From the NCBI RefSeq assembly GCF_051014445.1, contig NC_135136.1:19486001-19550000 (forward strand): a stretch of 64,000 nt of DNA, in the 5' to 3' direction. Shown piece by piece: positions 21,362 to 33,823 of this stretch (positions within the stretch are counted from its first letter, which is position 1; each line of letters starts with the position of its first letter). This DNA is from Colletes latitarsis (taxonomy: Eukaryota > Arthropoda > Insecta > Hymenoptera > Colletidae). A program made the position numbers and the translations under genes. Under the pieces are notes generated by a model. That model made no database searches, was not told where the DNA came from, and saw only the letters and a list, made by a program, of their open reading frames with translations.

Positions 21362-24300
21362 TGGCTCGTACTTTCGCATTTTTCGCATACATGTAGGCAA
21401 GATCCTGGCCTTTTTCTGGTTTGGATCACGTAGTAATGCGGTACCACACCGAAACAGTCAATTAAACCTGGTAGCGATTAATATTTTAGAGGATAACGCC
21501 GGTTATGTCTCGGTTAGGTCAGGGATTTGCCCTCATCTGGCTCGTACTTTCGCATTTATCGCATACTTGTTGGCCAGATCCTGGCCTTTTTCTGGCTTGT
21601 ATCACGTAGTAATTTGGTACCACACTGAAACAGTCAATCAAACCTGGTTCCGATTAATTTTTTAGAGGATAACGCCGGTTATGTCTGGGTTAGGTCTGGT
21701 ATTTGCCCTCATCTGGTTCGTACTTTCGCATTTTTCGCATACTTGTTTGCCAGATCCTGGCCTTTTTCTGGTTTGGATCACGTGGTAATGCGGTACCACA
21801 CCGAAACAGTCAATTAAACCTGGTAGCGATTAATATTTTAGAGGATAACGCCGGTTATGTCTCGGTTAGGTCTGGGATTTGCCCTCATCTGGCCCGTACT
21901 TTCGCATTTTTCGCATACTTGTTGGCCAGATCCTGGCGTTTTTCTGGTTTGGATCACGTAGTAATGCGGTACCACACCGGAACAGTCAATTAAACCTGGT
22001 TCCGATTAATATTTTAGAGGATAACGCCGGTTATGTCTGGGTTATGTCTGGTATTTGCCCTCATCTGGCTCGTACTTTCGCATTTTTCGCATACATGTAG
22101 GCAAGATCCTTGTCTTTTTCTGGTTTGGATCACGTAGTAATGCGGTACCACACCGAAACAGTCAATTAAACCTGGTAGCGATTAATATTTTAGAGGATAA
22201 CGCCGGTTATGTCTCGGTTAGGTCAGGGATTTGCCCTCATCTGGCTCGTACTTTCGCATTTATCGCATACTTGTTGGCCAGATCCTGGCCTTTTTCTGGC
22301 TTGTATCACGTAGTAATTTGGTACCACACTGAAACAGTCAATCAAACCTGGTTCCGATTAATTTTTTAGAGGATAACGCCGGTTATGGCTGGGTTAGGTC
22401 TGGGATTTGCTGTCATCTTGCTCGTGCTTTCGTATTTTTCGCATACTTGTTGGTCAGATCCTGGGTTTTTTCTGGTTTGGATCCCGTCGTAATGTGGTTC
22501 CACACCGAAGCAGTCAATTAAACCTGGTTGCGATTAATATTTTAGACGACAACGCCGGTTATGGCTCGGTTAGGTCAGGGATTTGCCTTCATCTGGCTCG
22601 TACTTTCGCATTTTTCGCATACTTGTTGGCCAGATCCTGGCCTTTTTCTGGCTTGGACCACGTAGTAATGTGGTATCACACTGAAACAGTCAATTAAACC
22701 TGGTTGCGATTAATATTTTAGAGGATAACGCCGGTTATCTCTCGGTTAGGTCTGGGATTTGTCCTCATCTGGCTCATACTTTCGCATTTCTCGCTTACTT
22801 GTTGGCAAGATCCTCGGCTTTTTTTGGTTTGGATCACGTAGTATTGAGGTACCACACTGAAACAGTCGATAAAACCTGGTACCGATTAATATTTTAGAGG
22901 ATAACGCTGGTTATGTCTGGGTTAGGTCTGGTATTTGCAACCATCTGGCTCATACTTTCGCGTTTTTCGCATACTTGTTGTCCAGATCCTGGCCTTTTTC
23001 TGGCTAGGACTACGTAGTAATGTGGTATCACACAGAAACAGTCAATTAAACCTGTTTGCGATTAATATTTTAGAGGACAACGCCGGTTATGTCACGGGTA
23101 GGTCTGGGATTTGCCGTCTTCTGGCTCGTATTTTCGTTTTTTTCGCATACTTGTTGACCAGATCCTGGCCTTTTCCTGGCTTTGACCACGTAGTAATGTG
23201 GTATCTCACTGAAACAGTCAATTAAACCTGGTTGCGATTAATATTTTAGAGGATAACGCCGGTTATGTCTGGGTTAGGTCTGGTATGTGCCCTCATCTGG
23301 CTCGTACTTTCGCATTTTTCGCATACATATAGGCAAGATCCTGGCCTTTTTCTGGCTTGGACCACGTAGTAATGAGGTACCACACTGAAACAGTCAATTA
23401 AACCTGGTTCCGATTAATATTTTAGAGGATAACGCTGGTTATGTCTGGGTTAGTTCTGGTATTTGCAATCATCTGGCTCATACTTTCGCAATTTTCGCAC
23501 ACTTTTTGGCAAGATCCTGGGTTTTTTTTGGTTTGGATCACGTAGTAATGTGGTACCACACTGAAACAGTCAATTAAACCTGGTTCCGATTAATATTTTA
23601 GAGGATAACGCTGATTATGTCTTGGTTAGTTCTGGTATTTGCAATTATCTGGCTCATACTATCGCGTTTTTCGCATACTTCTTGGCCAGATCCTGGCCTT
23701 TTTCTAGCTTGGATCACGTTGTAATGTGGTACCACACTGAAACAGTCAATAAAAGCTGGTTCCGATTAGTATTTTAGAGGATAACGCTGGTTATGTCTGG
23801 GTTAGTTCTGGTATTTGCAATTATCTGGCTCATACTATCGCGTTTTTCGCATACTTCTTGGCCAGATCCTGGGTTTTTTCAGGTTTGGATCCCGTAGTAA
23901 TGTGGTTCCACACCGAAACAGTCAATTAAACCTGGTCGCGATGAATATTTTAGAGGATAACGCCGGTTATGTCTGGGTTAGGTCTGGTATTTGCCCTCAT
24001 CTGGCTCGTTCTTTCGCATTTTTCGCATACTTGTTGGCCAGATCCTGGCTTATTGTTGGTTTGGATCACGTAGTAATGCGGTACCACACCGAAACTGTCA
24101 AATAAACCTGGTTACGATTAACATTTTAGAGGATAACGCCGGTTATGTCTCGGTTAGGTCTGGGATTTGCCGTCATCTGGCTCGTATTTTCGCATTTTTC
24201 GCATACTTGTTGACCAGATCCTGGCCTTTTACTGGCTTTGACCACGTAGTAATGTGGTATCACACTGAAACAGTCAATCGAACCCGGTTCGGATGAATTC

Positions 24301-27300
24301 TTTGGAGGATGACGCTGGTTATGTTTGGGTTAGTTCTGGTATTTGCAATCATCTGGCTCGTACTTTCGTATTTTACGCAAACTTGTTGGCAAGATTCTGG
24401 GCTTTTTTTAGTTTCGATCACGTAGTAATGTGGTACCACACTGAAACAGTCGATTAAACCTGGTTCCGATTAATATTTTAGAGGATAACGCCGGTTATGT
24501 CTGGGTTAGGTCTGGTATTTGCCCTCATCTGGTTCGTACTTTCGCATTTTTCGCATACTTGTTGGCCAGATCCTGGCCTTTTTCTGGTTTGGATCACGTA
24601 GTAATGCGGTACCACACCGAAACAGTCAATTAAACCTGGTAGCGATTAATATTTTAGAGGATAATGCCGGTTATGTCGGGGTTAGGTCTGGTATTTGCCC
24701 TCATCTGGCTCGTACTTTCGCATTTTTCGCATACTTGTTGGCCAGATCCTGGCCTTTTTCTGGTTTGGATCCCGTCGTAATGTGGTTCCACACCGAAGCA
24801 GTCAATTATACCTGGTTGCGATGAATATTTTGGAGGATAACCCTGGTTATGATTGGGTTAGTTCTGGTATTTGCAATCATCTGGCTCGTACTTTCGCATT
24901 TTTCGCATACTTGTTGGCAAGATCCTGAGCTTTTTTTGGTTTGGATCACGTAGTAATGTGGTACCACACTGAAACAGTCAATTAAACCTGGTCCCGATTA
25001 ATATTTTAGAGGATAACGCCGGTTATGTCTGGGTTAGGTCTGGTATTTGCCCTCATCTGGCTCGTACTTTCGCATTTTTCGCATACTTGTTGGCCAGATC
25101 CTGGCCTTTTTCTGGTTTGGATCCCGTCGTAATGTGGTTCCACACCGAAGCAGTCAATTATACCTGGTTGCGATGAATATTTTGGAGGATAACCCTGGTT
25201 ATGATTGGGTTAGTTCTGGTATTTGCAATCATCTGGCTCGTACTTTCGCATTTTTCGCATACTTGTTGGCAAGATCCTGAGCTTTTTTTGGTTTGGATCA
25301 CGTAGTATTGCGGTACCACACCGAAACAGTCAATTAAACCTGGTCCCGATTAATATTTTAGAGGATAACGCCGGTTATGTCTCGGTTAGGTCAGGGATTT
25401 GCCCTCATCTGGCTCGTACTTTCGCATTTATCGCATACTTGTTGGCCAGATCCTGGCCTCTTTCTGGCCTGGATCACGTAGTAATTTGGTACCACACTGA
25501 AACAGTCAATCAAACTTGGTTCCGATTAATTTTTTAGAGGATAACGCCGGTTATGGCTGGGTTAGGTCTGGGATTTGCCGTCATCTTCCTCGTGCTTTCG
25601 TATTTTTCGCATACTTGTTGGTCAGATCCTGGGTTTTTTCTGGTTTGGATCCCGTCGTAATGTGGTTCCACACCGAATCAGTCAATTAAACCTGGTTGCG
25701 ATTAATATTTTAGACGACAACGCCGGTTATGGCTCGGTTAGGTCAGGGATTTGCCCTCATCTGGCTCGTACTTTCGCATTTTTCGCATACTTGTTGGCCA
25801 GATCCTGGCTTTTTTCTGGCTTGGACCACGTAGTAATGTGGTATCACACTGAAACAGTCAATTAAACCTGGCTCCGATTAATATTTTAGAGGATAACGCC
25901 GGTTATGGCTGGGTTAGGTCTGGTATTTGCCCTCATCTGGCTCGTACCTTCGCATTTTTCGCTTACTTGTTGGCCAGATCCTGGCCTTTTTCTGGCTTGG
26001 ACCACGTAGTAATGAGGTACCACACTGAAACAGTCGATAAAACCTGGTACCGATTAATATTTTAGAGGATAACGCTGGTTATGTCTGGGTTAGGTCTGGT
26101 ATTTGCAACTATCTGGCTCATACTTTCGCGTTTTTCGCATACTTGTTGACCAGATCCTGGCCTTTTTCTGGCTAGGACCACGTAGTAATGTGGTATCACA
26201 CTGAAACAGTCAATTGAACCTGGTTGCGATTAATATTTTAGACGACAACGCCGGTTATGGCTCGGTTAGGTCAGGGATTTGCCCTCATCTGGCTCGTACT
26301 TTCGCATTTTTCGCATACTTGTTGGCCAGATCCTGGCCTTTTTCTGGCTTGGACCACGTAGTAATGTGGTATCACACTGAAACAGTCAATTAAACCTGGT
26401 TGCGATTAATATTTTAGAGGATAACGCCGGTTATCTCTCGGTTAGGTCTGGGATTTGTCCTCATCTGGCTCATACTTTCGCATTTCTCGCTTACTTGTTG
26501 GCAAGATCCTCGGCTTTTTTTGGTTTGGATCACGTAGTATTGAGGTACCACACTGAAACAGTCGATAAAACCTGGTACCGATTAATATTTTAGAGGATAA
26601 CGCTGGTTATGTCTGGGTTAGGTCTGGTATTTGCAACCATCTGGCTCATACTTTCGCGTTTTTCGCATACTTGTTGTCCAGATCCTGGCCTTTTTCTGGC
26701 TAGGACCACGTAGTAATGTGGTATCACACAGAAACAGTCAATTAAACCTGTTTGCGATTAATATTTTAGAGGACAACGCCGGTTATGTCACGGGTAGGTC
26801 TGGGATTTGCCGTCTTCTGGCTCGTATTTTCGTTTTTTTCGCATACTTGTTGACCAGATCCTGGCCTTTTCCTGGATTTGACCACGTAGTAATGTGGTAT
26901 CTCACTGAAACAGTCAATTAAACCTGGTTGCGATTAATATTTTAGAGGATAACGCCGGTTATGTCTGGGTTAGGTCTGGTATGTGCCCTCATCTGGCTCG
27001 TACTTTCGCATTTTTCGCATACATATAGGCAAGATCCTGGCCTTTTTCTGGCTTGGACCACGTAGTAATGAGGTACCACACTGAAACAGTCAATTAAACC
27101 TGGTTCCGATTAATATTTTAGAGGATAACGCTGGTTATGTCTGGGTTAGTTCTGGTATTTGCAATCATCTGGCTCATACTTTCGCAATTTTCGCACACTT
27201 TTTGGCAAGATCCTGGGTTTTTTTTGGTTTGGATCACGTAGTAATGTGGTACCACACTGAAACAGTCAATTAAACCTGGTTCCGATTAATATTTTAGAGG

Positions 27301-30300
27301 ATAACGCTGATTATGTCTTGGTTAGTTCTGGTATTTGCAATTATCTGGCTCATACTATCGCGTTTTTCGCATACTTCTTGGCCAGATCCTGGCCTTTTTC
27401 TAGCTTGGATCACGTTGTAATGTGGTACCACACTGAAACAGTCAATAAAAGCTGGTTCCGATTAGTATTTTAGAGGATAACGCTGGTTATGTCTGGGTTA
27501 GTTCTGGTATTTGCAATTATCTGGCTCATACTATCGCGTTTTTCGCATACTTCTTGGCCAGATCCTGGGTTTTTTCAGGTTTGGATCCCGTAGTAATGTG
27601 GTTCCACACCGAAACAGTCAATTAAACCTGGTCGCGATGAATATTTTAGAGGATAACGCCGGTTATGTCTGGGTTAGGTCTGGTATTTGCCCTCATCTGG
27701 CTCGTTCTTTCGCATTTTTCGCATACTTGTTGGCCAGATCCTGGCTTATTGTTGGTTTGGATCACGTAGTAATGCGGTACCACACCGAAACTGTCAAATA
27801 AACCTGGTTACGATTAACATTTTAGAGGATAACGCCGGTTATGTCTCGGTTAGGTCTGGGATTTGCCGTCATCTGGCTCGTATTTTCGCATTTTTCGCAT
27901 ACTTGTTGACCAGATCCTGGCCTTTTTCTGGTTTGGATCCCGTCGTAATGTGGTTCCACACCGAAGCAGTCAATTATACCTGGTTGCGATGAATATTTTG
28001 GAGGATAACCCTGGTTATGATTGGGTTAGTTCTGGTATTTGCAATCATCTGGCTCGTACTTTCGCATTTTTCGCATACTTGTTGGCAAGATCCTGAGCTT
28101 TTTTTGGTTTGGATCACGTAGTAATGTGGTACCACACTGAAACAGTCAATTAAACCTGGTCCCGATTAATATTTTAGAGGATAACGCCGGTTATGTCTGG
28201 GTTAGGTCTGGTATTTGCCCTCATCTGGCTCGTACTTTCGCATTTTTCGCATACTTGTTGGCCAGATCCTGGCCTTTTTCTGGTTTGGATCCCGTCGTAA
28301 TGTGGTTCCACACCGAAGCAGTCAATTATACCTGGTTGCGATGAATATTTTGGAGGATAACCCTGGTTATGATTGGGTTAGTTCTGGTATTTGCAATCAT
28401 CTGGCTCGTACTTTCGCATTTTTCGCATACTTGTTGGCAAGATCCTGAGCTTTTTTTGGTTTGGATCACGTAGTATTGCGGTACCACACCGAAACAGTCA
28501 ATTAAACCTGGTCCCGATTAATATTTTAGAGGATAACGCCGGTTATGTCTCGGTTAGGTCAGGGATTTGCCCTCATCTGGCTCGTACTTTCGCATTTATC
28601 GCATACTTGTTGGCCAGATCCTGGCCTTTTTCTGGCCTGGATCACGTAGTAATTTGGTACCACACTGAAACAGTCAATCAAACTTGGTTCCGATTAATTT
28701 TTTAGAGGATAACGCCGGTTATGGCTGGGTTAGGTCTGGGATTTGCCGTCATCTTCCTCGTGCTTTCGTATTTTTCGCATACTTGTTGGTCAGATCCTGG
28801 GTTTTTTCTGGTTTGGATCCCGTCGTAATGTGGTTCCACACCGAATCAGTCAATTAAACCTGGTTGCGATTAATATTTTAGACGACAACGCCGGTTATGG
28901 CTCGGTTAGGTCAGGGATTTGCCCTCATCTGGCTCGTACTTTCGCATTTTTCGCATACTTGTTGGCCAGATCCTGGCTTTTTTCTGGCTTGGACCACGTA
29001 GTAATGTGGTATCACACTGAAACAGTCAATTAAACCTGGCTCCGATTAATATTTTAGAGGATAACGCCGGTTATGGCTGGGTTAGGTCTGGTATTTGCCC
29101 TCATCTGGCTCGTACCTTCGCATTTTTCGCTTACTTGTTGGCCAGATCCTGGCCTTTTTCTGGCTTGGACCACGTAGTAATGAGGTACCACACTGAAACA
29201 GTCGATAAAACCTGGTACCGATTAATATTTTAGAGGATAACGCTGGTTATGTCTGGGTTAGGTCTGGTATTTGCAACCATCTGGCTCATACTTTCGCGTT
29301 TTTCGCATACTTGTTGACCAGATCCTGGCCTTTTTCTGGCTAGGACCACGTAGTAATGTGGTATCACACTGAAACAGTCAATTGAACCTGGTTGCGATTA
29401 ATATTTTAGAGGATAACGCCGGTTATGTCACGGGTAGGTCTGGGATTTGCCGTCATCTGGCTCGTCTTTTCGCATTTTTCGCATACTTGTTGGCCAGATC
29501 CTGGCCGTTTTCTGGCTTGGACCACGTTGTAATGTGGTACCACACTGAAACAGTCAATAGAATCTAGTTCCGATTAATATTTTAGAGGATAACGCCGGTT
29601 ATGTCTGGGTTAGGTCTGGTATTTGCCCTCATCTGGCTCGTACCTTCGCATTTTTCGCTTACTTGTTGGCCAGATGCTGGCCTTTTTCTGGCTTGGAACA
29701 CGTAGTAATGAGGTACCACACTGAAACAGTCAATTAAACCTGGTTCTGATTAATATTTTAGAGGATAACGCTGGTTATGTCTGGGTTAGTTCTGTTATTT
29801 GCAATCATCTGGCTCATACTTTCGCAATTTTCGCGTACTTGTTGGCCAGATCTTGGGTTTTTTGTGGTTTGGATCCCGTCGTAATGCCGTTCCACACTGA
29901 AGGAGTCAATTAAACCTGGTTGCGATGAATATTTTGGAGGATAACGCTGGTTATGTTTGGGTTAGTTCTGGTATTTGCAATCATCTGGCTCGTACTTTCG
30001 CATTTTTCGCATACTTGTTGGCCAGATGCTGGCCTTTGTCTGGCTTGGACCACGTAGTAATGAGGTACCACACTGAAACTGTCAATTAAACCTGGTTCCG
30101 ATTAATATTTTAGAGGATAACGCTGGTTATGTCTGGGTTAGTTCTGTTATTTGCAATTATCTGGCTCATACTTTCGCAATTTTCGGGTACTTGTTGGCCA
30201 GATCTTGGGTTTTTTGTGGTTTGGATCCCGTCGTAATGTCGTTCCACACTGAAGGAGTCAATTAAACCTGGTTGCGATGAATATTTTGGAGGATAACGCT

Positions 30301-30614
30301 GGTTATGTTTGGGTTAGTTCTGGTATTTGCAATCATCTGGCTCGTACTTTCGCATTTTTCGCATACTTGTTGGCCAGATGCTGGCCTTTTTCTGGCTTGG
30401 ATCACGTAGTAATGTGGTATCACGCTAAAACAGTCAATTAAACCTGGTTGCGATTAATATTTTAGAGGATAACGCCGGTTATGTCTCGGGTAGGTCTGGG
30501 ATTTGCCGTCATCTAGCTCGTATTTTCGCATTTTTCGCATACTTGTTGGCCAGATCCTGGCCCTTTTCTGGCTTGGACCACGTAGTAATGTGGTATCACA
30601 CTGAGACAGTCAAT
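21362..30614. repeat. Macro-duplicated segment A, copy 2
   Basis: This copy of 7105-16357 keeps the internal order: 4-monomer pair, S1, three extra monomers, S2, S1', S2' and the GGAGTCAATT monomers. The 21-monomer unit was therefore built before the macro-duplication. It directly follows segment B copy 1, which makes A-B-A' a tandem arrangement. Visible differences from copy 1 include TTTGCTGTCATC near 22408, TTTGCCTTCATC near 22583 and GGACTACGTAG near 23007. Confidence 0.93.
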
Positions 30615-31112
30615 TAAACCTGGTTCTGATTAATATTTTAGTGGATAACGCCGGTTCTGTCATGGTTAGGTCTGGTATTTGCCCTCATCTGGCTCGTACC
30701 TTCGCGTTTTTCGCATACTTGTTGGCCAGATCCTGGGTTTTTTCTGGTTTGGATCCCGTAGTAATGAATTTCCACACCGAAACAGTTAATTAAACCCGGT
30801 TGCGATTAATATTTTAGAGGATAACGCCGGTTATGTCTCGGGTAGTTCTGGGATTGCCGTCATCTGGCTCGTATTTTCGCATTTTTCGCGTACTTGTTGG
30901 CAATATCCTGGCCTTTTTCTGGCTTGGATCACGTAGTAATGTGGATCCACACCGAAACAGTCAATTAAACCTGGTTGCGATTAATATTTTAGAGGATAAC
31001 GCCGGTTATGTCGGCGCTAGCTCTGGAATTTGCCCTCATCTGGCTCGTACTTTCGCATTTTTCGCATACTTGTTGGCCAGATCCTGGGCTTTTTCTGGTT
31101 TGGATCACGTAG

Positions 31113-32065
31113 TAATGTGGTACCACACTGAAACAGTCAATAAAAGCTGGTTCCGAATAGTATTTTAGAGGATAACGCAGGTTACGTCTGGGTCAGTTCT
31201 GGTATTTGCAATCATCTGGCTCATACTTTCGCGTTTTTCGCATACTTGTTGGCCAGATCCTGGGTTTTTTCTGGTTTGGATCCCGTAGTAACGAGGTTCC
31301 ACACCGAAACAGTCAATTGAACGCGGTTGCGGTTAATATTTTAGAGGATAACGCCGGTTATGTCTCGATTAGGTCAGAGATTTGCCCTCATCTGTGTCGT
31401 GCTTTCGTAATTTTCGCGAACTTGTTGGCCATATCTTGGGTTTTTTGTGGTTTGGATCCCGTCGTAATGTCGTTCCACACTGAAGCAGTCAATTAAACCT
31501 GGGTGCGATGAATATTTTGGAGGATAACGCTGGTTATGTTTGGGTTAGTTCTGGTATTTGCCCTCATCTGGCTCGTACCTTCGCATTTTTCGCATACTTG
31601 TTGGCCAGATCCTGGGCTTTTTCTGGTTTGGATCACGTAGTGATGTGGTACCACACTGAAACAGTCAATAAAAGCTGGTTCCGAATAGCATTTCAGAGGA
31701 TAACGCAGGTTACGTCTGGGTTAGTTCTGGTATTTGCAATCATCTGGCTCATACTTCCGCGTTTTTCGCTTACTTGTTGGCCAGATCCTGGGTTTTTTCT
31801 GGTTTGGATCCCGTAGTAATGAAGTTCCACACCGAAACAGTCAATTAAACCTGGTTGCGATTAATGTTTTAGAGGATAACGCCGGTTATGTCTCGGGTAG
31901 GTCTGGGATTTGCCGTCATCTGGCTCGTATTTTCGCATTTCTCGCATACTTGTTGGCCAGATCCTGGCCTTTTCCTGGCTTGGACCACGTAGTAATGTGG
32001 TATTACACTGAAACAGTCAATTAAACCCGGTTGCGATTAATATTTTAGAGGATAACGCCGGTTAT
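31113..32065. repeat. 9-monomer-offset repeat, copy 1
   Basis: It matches 32697-33649 at an offset of 1584 bp (9 x 176), with anchors 31206/32790, 31508/33092 and 31734/33318. Shared rare signs are GGGTCAGTTCTGG, CAATTGAACGCGG, TCTCGATTAGG with CAGAGATTTGCC, TCGCGAACTTG, GGCCATATCTTGG and CGAATAGCATTTCAG. No difference was visible in the shared part. Confidence 0.88.
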
Positions 32066-32696
32066 GGCTCGGTTAGGTCAGGGATTTGCCCTCATCTGGC
32101 TCGTACTTTCGCATTTTTCGCATACTTGTTGGCCAGATCCTGGCTTTTTTCTGGCTTGGACCACGTAGTAATGTGGTATCACACTGAAACAGTCAATTAA
32201 ACCTGGCTCCGATTAATATTTTAGAGGATAACGCCGGTTATGGCTGGGTTAGGTCTGGTATTTGCCCTCATCTGGCTCGTACCTTCGCATTTTTCGCTTA
32301 CTTGTTGGCCAGATCCTGGCCTTTTTCTGGCTTGGACCACGTAGTAATGAGGTACCACACTGAAACAGTCGATAAAACCTGGTACCGATTAATATTTTAG
32401 AGGATAACGCTGGTTATGTCTGGGTTAGGTCTGGTATTTGCAACCATCTGGCTCATACTTTCGCGTTTTTCGCATACTTGTTGACCAGATCCTGGCCTTT
32501 TTCTGGCTAGGACCACGTAGTAATGTGGTATCACACTGAAACAGTCAATTGAACCTGGTTGCGATTAATATTTTAGAGGATAACGCCGGTTATGTCACGG
32601 GTAGGTCTGGGATTTGCCGTCATCTGGCTCGTCTTTTCGCATTTTTCGCATACTTGTTGGCCAGATCCTGGCCGTTTTCTGGCTTGGACCACGTTG

Positions 32697-33649
32697 TAAT
32701 GTGGTACCACACTGAAACAGTCAATAAAAGCTGGTTCCGAATAGTATTTTAGAGGATAACGCAGGTTACGTCTGGGTCAGTTCTGGTATTTGCAATCATC
32801 TGGCTCATACTTTCGCGTTTTTCGCATACTTGTTGGCCAGATCCTGGGTTTTTTCTGGTTTGGATCCCGTAGTAACGAGGTTCCACACCGAAACAGTCAA
32901 TTGAACGCGGTTGCGGTTAATATTTTAGAGGATAACGCCGGTTATGTCTCGATTAGGTCAGAGATTTGCCCTCATCTGTGTCGTGCTTTCGTAATTTTCG
33001 CGAACTTGTTGGCCATATCTTGGGTTTTTTGTGGTTTGGATCCCGTCGTAATGTCGTTCCACACTGAAGCAGTCAATTAAACCTGGGTGCGATGAATATT
33101 TTGGAGGATAACGCTGGTTATGTTTGGGTTAGTTCTGGTATTTGCCCTCATCTGGCTCGTACCTTCGCATTTTTCGCATACTTGTTGGCCAGATCCTGGG
33201 CTTTTTCTGGTTTGGATCACGTAGTGATGTGGTACCACACTGAAACAGTCAATAAAAGCTGGTTCCGAATAGCATTTCAGAGGATAACGCAGGTTACGTC
33301 TGGGTTAGTTCTGGTATTTGCAATCATCTGGCTCATACTTCCGCGTTTTTCGCTTACTTGTTGGCCAGATCCTGGGTTTTTTCTGGTTTGGATCCCGTAG
33401 TAATGAAGTTCCACACCGAAACAGTCAATTAAACCTGGTTGCGATTAATGTTTTAGAGGATAACGCCGGTTATGTCTCGGGTAGGTCTGGGATTTGCCGT
33501 CATCTGGCTCGTATTTTCGCATTTCTCGCATACTTGTTGGCCAGATCCTGGCCTTTTCCTGGCTTGGACCACGTAGTAATGTGGTATTACACTGAAACAG
33601 TCAATTAAACCCGGTTGCGATTAATATTTTAGAGGATAACGCCGGTTGT
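32697..33649. repeat. 9-monomer-offset repeat, copy 2
   Basis: This is the second copy of 31113-32065. It is preceded by S2-like monomers (GACCACGTTGTAATG near 32688) and followed by a GTTGTGTCTCGGG monomer. The join to the left falls inside the well-conserved GTGGTACCACAC region. Confidence 0.88.
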
Positions 33650-33823
33650 GTCTCGGGTAGGTCTGGGATTTGCCGTCATCTAGCTCGTATTTTCGCATTT
33701 TTCGCATACTTGTTGGCCAGATCCTGGCCTTTTTCTGGCTTCGACCTCGTAGTAATGTGGTATCACACTGAAACAGTCAATAGAATCTAGTTCCGAATAG
33801 TATTTTAGAGGATAACGCAGGTT

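Larger units (their letters stand above)
30615..33823. repeat. Chimeric satellite between A copy 2 and B copy 2 (about 3.2 kb)
   Basis: In copy 1 of the macro-unit, A passes directly into B. In copy 2, about 3.2 kb of extra satellite separates them; the offset rises from 14257 to 17424, a gain of 3167 bp or 18 monomers less 1 bp. Inside it are a repeated 0.95-kb unit, monomers matching the end of S2 (32064-32724 resembles 14640-15300 at offset 17424), and a right edge that follows 20420-20780 (GTTGTGTCTCGGG, GCTTCGACCTCG) before switching to segment B near 33960. It looks like several satellite patches spliced together. Confidence 0.8.
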
